A DNA stretch of 64,000 nucleotides, from assembly GCA_048500255.1 (NCBI GenBank), contig JASNYH010000001.1, forward strand, positions 62,001 through 126,000, read 5' to 3'. The position numbers and the translations under genes were made by a program. Positions 59,863 to 64,000 of this stretch are shown here, piece after piece (the stretch's first letter is position 1; each line of letters opens with the position of its first letter). This DNA comes from JAMHWF01 sp048500255 (lineage in GTDB: Bacteria > Pseudomonadota > Gammaproteobacteria > Burkholderiales > Burkholderiaceae_C). Below the pieces are notes generated by a model. That model saw only the letters and a list, made by a program, of their open reading frames with translations, made no database searches and was not told where the DNA came from.

Positions 59863-61203
59863 TCAGCCGAGCTTCTTGACGAAGACGACGGAGCGGCGGT
59901 CCCAGTTGTACTTGCGCTTGCGCGCCTCGGGCAGCCAGTCGGAATCGACCTGCGCGAAGCCGCGCTTCATGAACCAGTGCATCGTGCGCGTCGTCAGCAC
60001 GAAGATGCTGTCGAGCCCCATCGCGCGCGCGCGCTGCTCGATGCGCTTGAGGATGCGCTCGCCGTCGCCCTGGCCCTGCACCTCGGGCGACACGGTCAGC
60101 GCCGACATCTCGCCGGTACGTCCTTCGGGGTAGGGGTAGAGCGCCGCGCAGCCGAAGATGACGCCGTCGTGCTCGATCACGGTGTAGTGGCCGATGTCGC
60201 GCTCGATCTCGGTGCGGTCGCGCTTGACGAGCGTGCCGTCGCGCTCGAACGGCTCGATCAGCTTGAGGATGCCGCCGATGTCGTCGGCCGTCGCCTCGCG
60301 CAGGCTCTCGAGCTTCTCGTCGACGACCATTGTGCCGATGCCGTCGTGCGTGTAGATCTCCATCAGGATCGCGCCGTCGACGGCGAACGGCAGGATGTGC
60401 GAGCGCTCGACGCCACCGCGGCACGCCTTGACGCAGTGCTGCAGATAAAACGTCATGTCGGCCGGCTGCGCCGCACCGGGCAGCGCGGCGAGCAGCCGCT
60501 CGGCGTCGGCCAGCGTGAGCTCGGTGTCGATCGGGCTGTCGGGATCGGCCGGGTTCTCGCGGATGCCCGGCACCTCGGTGAGGAACAGCAACTTGTCGGC
60601 CTGCAGCGCGATCGCCGCGCTGGTGGCGACATCCTCCATCGTGAGGTTGAACGCCTCGCCGGTCGGCGAGAAGCCGAAGGGCGACAGCAACACGACGGCG
60701 CCGCTGTCGATGGCCTGGCGGATCGCCGCCGCGTCGACCTTGCGCACCAGGCCGCTGGACTGGAAGTCCACGCCGTCGACGATGCCCACCGGGCGCGCCG
60801 TCAAGAAGTTGCCCGACACGACGCGCACCGTGGCGTTGGCCATCGGCGTGTTCGGCAGGCCCTGCGAAAACGCCGCCTCGATCTCGAAGCGCAACTGGCC
60901 GGCGGCCTCCTGGGCGGCGTCGAGCGCGACCGGATCCGTGATGCGCAGTCCGTGGCTGAAGCGCGACGTGTGGCCCTTGGCGCGCAGCTGCTCGTTGACC
61001 TGGGGCCGAAAGCCGTGCACCAGCACAAGCTTGATGCCCATCGCGTGCAGGATGGCGACGTCCTGGGCGAAGGAGTTCAGCTTGCCGGCCGCGATCAGCT
61101 CGCCCGCGATGGCGACGACGAAGGTCTTGCCGCGGTAGGCGTGGATGTAGGGCGCCACCGATCGGAACCACGGGACGAAGGTGTGCGGAAAGACGACGCT
61201 CAT
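59863..61203 (-). CDS. argA: N-acetylglutamate synthase
   Basis: ArgA makes N-acetylglutamate from glutamate and acetyl-CoA, the first step of arginine synthesis. The 446-residue protein has the classical two-domain form: an amino-acid-kinase-like domain (about 20-290: FVVAIAGELIAAGKLNSFAQDVAILHAMGIKLVLVHG), which binds arginine for feedback control, and a C-terminal GNAT domain (about 300-446) with the acetyl-CoA loop VQGQGDGERILKRIEQRA. ATG at 61203 follows GGAG. Its upstream promoter region is occupied by an IS110 transposase relic. It provides an arginine-pathway counterpart to carAB in this window. Confidence 0.95.
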   Translation of the reverse strand: MSVVFPHTFVPWFRSVAPYIHAYRGKTFVVAIAGELIAAGKLNSFAQDVAILHAMGIKLVLVHGFRPQVNEQLRAKGHTSRFSHGLRITDPVALDAAQEAAGQLRFEIEAAFSQGLPNTPMANATVRVVSGNFLTARPVGIVDGVDFQSSGLVRKVDAAAIRQAIDSGAVVLLSPFGFSPTGEAFNLTMEDVATSAAIALQADKLLFLTEVPGIRENPADPDSPIDTELTLADAERLLAALPGAAQPADMTFYLQHCVKACRGGVERSHILPFAVDGAILMEIYTHDGIGTMVVDEKLESLREATADDIGGILKLIEPFERDGTLVKRDRTEIERDIGHYTVIEHDGVIFGCAALYPYPEGRTGEMSALTVSPEVQGQGDGERILKRIEQRARAMGLDSIFVLTTRTMHWFMKRGFAQVDSDWLPEARKRKYNWDRRSVVFVKKLG

Positions 61204-61222
61204 GTCAGTTGCTCCACCGCGC

Positions 61223-61390
61223 TTCGTGTGGCACGTGCTGGAAGGGCACTTCCGGCTGGTGCTGGCCAGCGCCGCTCACGTCAAGAACGTTCCCGGTCGC
61301 AAGACCGATGTCAACGACGCGATGTGGCTGGCCGATTTGCTGGCTCACGGGCTGATCCGCGCGAGCTTCGTGCAGGCAACGCCCGCTTGA
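61223..61390 (+). pseudogene. IS110-family transposase relic
   Basis: About 55 codons match the N-terminal DEDD domain of IS110 transposases: VWHVLEGHFRLVLASAAHVKNVPGRKTDVNDAMWLADLLAHGLIRASFV, including KTDVNDA with two acidic catalytic positions. Both ends are missing: the preceding residues are unrelated and a stop follows soon after. No IS110 terminal features remain. It is a decayed fragment lying in the argA upstream region, 19 bases from the argA start. Confidence 0.82.
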
Positions 61391-61444
61391 TGAGCGATTG
61401 AGTTTCACTTCAGTGGCGCACGGCCTGCCAGCAGCCACTGACAC

Positions 61445-61491
61445 GCCCCCTCAGGGGGCAGCGAGCGCAGCGAGCGTGGAGGTCGTTTCAT
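61445..61491. repeat. Dispersed repeat, variant copy 3
   Basis: GCCCCC-TCA-GGGGGC (61445-61459) is a perfect 6-bp hairpin, followed by the direct repeat GCAGCGAGC-GCAGCGAGC and GGTCGTTTCAT. The first hairpin and the GTCGT(TT)CAT end match copies 1 and 2; the second stem is replaced by the direct repeat. A CAGTGGC/GCCACTG pair (61411-61417, 61434-61440) precedes it. The 366-base argA-hrpA gap holds only the IS110 relic, this repeat and a GATAAT (61555-61560) that may be the hrpA -10. Confidence 0.6.
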
Positions 61492-61569
61492 CCTAGGGCG
61501 GCAAGGGTGCGCGGATTGTGCAGCATCGAGGCGCGCCGCCGACGGCGGCTGTTCGATAATCGGCGCCCC

Positions 61570-64000
61570 GTGAGTCCCCGCCCTGCGACTGCCGCGCTGC
61601 CGCCGATCCGCTTTCCCGAGGCGCTGCCGGTCTCGGCTCGGCGCGACGACATCACCCGCGCCCTCGCCGAGCACCAGGTCGTCGTCGTGTGCGGCGAAAC
61701 CGGTTCGGGCAAGACGACGCAGTTGCCCAAGATCGCGCTCGCCCTCGGCCGCGGCACGGCCAACGGCGGCAAACTGATCGGCCACACGCAGCCGCGGCGC
61801 ATCGCCGCCAGCTCGGTGGCCAAGCGCATCGCCGAGGAGCTGCAGTCGCCGCTCGGCGAAGTCGTCGGCTACAAGGTGCGCTTCCAGGACCGGCTGCAGC
61901 CGAGCGCGTCGGTCAAGCTGATGACTGACGGGATCCTTCTCGCCGAGACGCAGTCCGATCCGCTGCTGCGCGCCTACGACACGCTGATCGTCGACGAGGC
62001 GCACGAGCGCAGCCTCAACATCGACTTCCTGCTCGGCCATCTGCGCCAGATCTTGCCTCGGCGGCCCGACCTCAAGCTGATCGTGACGTCGGCGACGATC
62101 GACGCAGAACGCTTCGCGCGCCACTTCGAGGGCGCGCGGGGGCCCGCGCCGGTGCTGCAAGTGTCGGGGCGGCTCTATCCGGTCGAGGTGCTGTGGCGCC
62201 CGTTCGAGGAGCGCCGCGACTACGGCCTGCCGGAGGCGATCGCCGACGCTGCCGACGAACTGTGGCGCCGCGGGCCGGGCGACATGCTCGTCTTCCTGCC
62301 CGGCGAGCGCGAGATCCGCGAGGCCGGCGACCGCCTGCGCGCCCATTTCGCGCGCGCCGACGCCGGCCACGGGCCGGTCGAGATCCTGCCGCTGTACGCG
62401 CGGCTGTCGCAGGCGGAACAGGAGCGCGTGTTCAGGTCCGGCAACGGGCGCCGCATCGTGCTGGCGACCAACGTCGCCGAGACGTCGTTGACGGTGCCCG
62501 GCATCCGCTACGTCGTCGACAGCGGGCTGGCGCGCGTCAAGCGCTACAGCTATCGCAGCAAGGTCGAGCAGTTGCAGGTCGAGCCGATCAGCCGCGCGGC
62601 GGCGCAACAGCGCGCCGGGCGCTGCGGGCGCGTCGCCGACGGCGTCTGCATCCGCCTCTACGACGAGGCGTCGTGGGCCTCGCGTGCCGAATTCACCGAC
62701 CCCGAAGTGCTGCGCTCGTCCCTCGCCGGCGTGATCCTGCGCATGAAGTCGCTCGGCCTCGGTGCCGTGGAGGACTTCCCGTTCATCGAGGCGCCGCCGC
62801 GCCGCGCCTATGCCGACGGCTACGCGCTGCTCAGCGAATTGAACGCCGTTGACGAACGCAACGAGCTGACGCCGATCGGGCGCCAGCTCGCGCGCCTGCC
62901 ACTCGATCCGCGCGTCGGCCGCATGATCCTCGAGGCGCGCGAGCGCCAGTCGCTCGACGAGGTGCTGATCATCGCGGCGGCCTTGAGCGGCCAGGACGTG
63001 CGCGACCGCCCGCTCGATGCCCAGCAGGCGGCCGACGAGAAGCAGCGCCCCTTCGACGACGAGCGCTCCGAGTTCATGGGGCTGCTCAAGCTATGGCGCT
63101 GGATCGAGTCCGGTCGCGGCGTGCACGGCCACGCCGGCGCCGCGAGCGACACGCACAAGCTGTCGAACCGCCAGCAGGAACAGCGGCTGCGCGACCACTA
63201 CATCAGCCCGCGCCGTGTGCGCGAATGGCGCGACATCCACAGCCAGCTGCACACCGTCGTCTCCGAGCAGGGCTGGCGGCTCAACGGCACGCCCGCAACC
63301 TACGAGCAGCTGCATCTCGCGCTGCTCGCGGGGCTGCTCGGCAACGTCGGCGTCAAGAGCGACGACGACGAGTGGTATCTCGGCGCGCGCGGCATCAAGT
63401 TCTGGCGCCACCCGGGCGCGCACCTGAGCCGCAAGCCGGGGCGCTGGATCGTCACCGCCGAACTCGTCGAAACGACGCGGCTGTACGGCCGCGGCATCGC
63501 GGCGATCGAGCCGCAGTGGCTGCCCGGCATCGCCGGCCACCTGCTGCAGCGCCAGTTGCTCGAGCCGCACTGGGAGAAGAAGGCGGCCCAGGTCGTCGCG
63601 CTCGAGCGCGCCACGCTGTACGGCCTGGTCGTCTACGCCAACAAACGCGTCGACTACGGCCGCATCGACCCGGCTGCCGCGCGCGACATCTTCATCCGCG
63701 AGGCGCTCGTCGAGGGCAATTGGGACACGCGCTTGCCCTTCCTCGCGCACAACCGCAAGCTCGTGCGGCAGATCGAGGAGCTCGAGCACAAGGCACGGCG
63801 TCAGGACGTGCTCGTCGACGAGGCGCTGATCCACGCCTGGTACGACCGCCTGCTTCCGCCCGACGTGTGCAGCGGCACGACGCTCGAGCGCTGGTACCGC
63901 GACGAAGTGCGGCGCCGCCCCGGCCTGCTCGAGCTCACGCGCGACGAGCTGATGCGACACGAGGCCGCCGGCGTCACGACGGCGGCGTTCCCGCGCACGG
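61570..64000 (+). CDS. hrpA: ATP-dependent RNA helicase HrpA, 3'-truncated by window edge
   Basis: HrpA is a DEAH-box RNA helicase implicated in mRNA processing and ribosome rescue. The visible 810 codons (of about 1300) include Walker A GETGSGKTT (near 41), DEAH (near 142), SAT motif VTSATIDAERF, motif V ATNVAETSLTVPGIRYVVDSG and motif VI QRAGRCGRV, followed by the HA2/OB region. GTG at 61570 starts SPRPATAALPPIRFPEALPVSARRDDI; no clear ribosome site is present. The frame is still open at base 64000. Confidence 0.95.
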   Translation, partial: MSPRPATAALPPIRFPEALPVSARRDDITRALAEHQVVVVCGETGSGKTTQLPKIALALGRGTANGGKLIGHTQPRRIAASSVAKRIAEELQSPLGEVVGYKVRFQDRLQPSASVKLMTDGILLAETQSDPLLRAYDTLIVDEAHERSLNIDFLLGHLRQILPRRPDLKLIVTSATIDAERFARHFEGARGPAPVLQVSGRLYPVEVLWRPFEERRDYGLPEAIADAADELWRRGPGDMLVFLPGEREIREAGDRLRAHFARADAGHGPVEILPLYARLSQAEQERVFRSGNGRRIVLATNVAETSLTVPGIRYVVDSGLARVKRYSYRSKVEQLQVEPISRAAAQQRAGRCGRVADGVCIRLYDEASWASRAEFTDPEVLRSSLAGVILRMKSLGLGAVEDFPFIEAPPRRAYADGYALLSELNAVDERNELTPIGRQLARLPLDPRVGRMILEARERQSLDEVLIIAAALSGQDVRDRPLDAQQAADEKQRPFDDERSEFMGLLKLWRWIESGRGVHGHAGAASDTHKLSNRQQEQRLRDHYISPRRVREWRDIHSQLHTVVSEQGWRLNGTPATYEQLHLALLAGLLGNVGVKSDDDEWYLGARGIKFWRHPGAHLSRKPGRWIVTAELVETTRLYGRGIAAIEPQWLPGIAGHLLQRQLLEPHWEKKAAQVVALERATLYGLVVYANKRVDYGRIDPAAARDIFIREALVEGNWDTRLPFLAHNRKLVRQIEELEHKARRQDVLVDEALIHAWYDRLLPPDVCSGTTLERWYRDEVRRRPGLLELTRDELMRHEAAGVTTAAFPRT

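Noticed and set aside
61181..61390. A functional 69-residue gene upstream of argA
   Set aside because: Its first residues overlap argA coding sequence antisense, and the rest is a fragment of an IS110 transposase lacking both ends, so it is treated as a relic.

Overview
The window is a GC-rich (about 70%) chromosomal segment of a betaproteobacterium, most likely order Burkholderiales. The evidence is PriB encoded between rpsF and rpsR, a Bordetella/Ralstonia-type H-NS protein, a VC_2705-type symporter, a sigma-70 with a long Lys/Ala/Pro-rich N-terminus, and dispersed GC-rich hairpin repeats of the kind seen in Rubrivivax/Comamonadaceae-like genomes. The order is my inference from gene content. 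Almost everything is core genome; the only mobile-element trace is a short IS110 transposase relic.

Layout: (1) 1-4.7 kb: a left-truncated FAD-dependent dehydrogenase followed by a ThDP enzyme, a YccA-type membrane protein and a GlcG/HbpS-like protein. (2) 4.8-15.7 kb: carA-carB, greA, a DUF4149 protein, yhbY divergent from rlmE, then ftsH, folP and glmM. (3) 15.7-22.6 kb: a complete phosphate regulon, pstS-pstC-pstA-pstB-phoU-phoB-phoR, preceded by four 7-bp Pho-box repeats in 11-bp register. (4) 22.6-26.5 kb, minus strand: trxA, rho, rpmE2 and an ArnT-like membrane protein. (5) 26.7-36.8 kb: an AddB/AddA-like nuclease-helicase pair, then a pseudokinase-HDOD protein overlapping a kinase-HDOD-GAF protein. 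(6) 37.3-43.8 kb: a symporter, rpsF-priB-rpsR-rplI, dnaB, and a PA0069-type radical SAM gene whose start codon is overlapped by a near-perfect LexA box. (7) 43.9-49.5 kb, minus: a receiver-TPR regulator and grpE-dnaK-dnaJ behind a sigma-32 promoter. (8) 49.7-53.5 kb: a DUF6502 protein, then minus-strand cyclase-FHA, CheY-like regulator, hemH and an HslR-like S4 protein. (9) 53.5-61.2 kb, minus: argA, yggX, a Fe(III)-binding periplasmic protein with a Fur-box-like operator, an H-NS-family protein, dnaG and rpoD. (10) 61.2-64 kb: the IS110 relic, a dispersed repeat, and right-truncated hrpA.

Regulatory logic is unusually readable here. I see sites for phosphate starvation (PhoB), SOS (LexA), heat shock (sigma-32 before grpE and perhaps ftsH and dnaK), iron (Fur) and a housekeeping promoter for rpoD. 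I found no wholly novel system. The observations most worth checking are the double Pho box, the LexA box on a probable leaderless radical SAM gene, the pseudokinase/kinase HDOD pair, the receiver with Glu at the phospho-acceptor position, and a hairpin repeat family whose stem changes in a compensatory way between copies.
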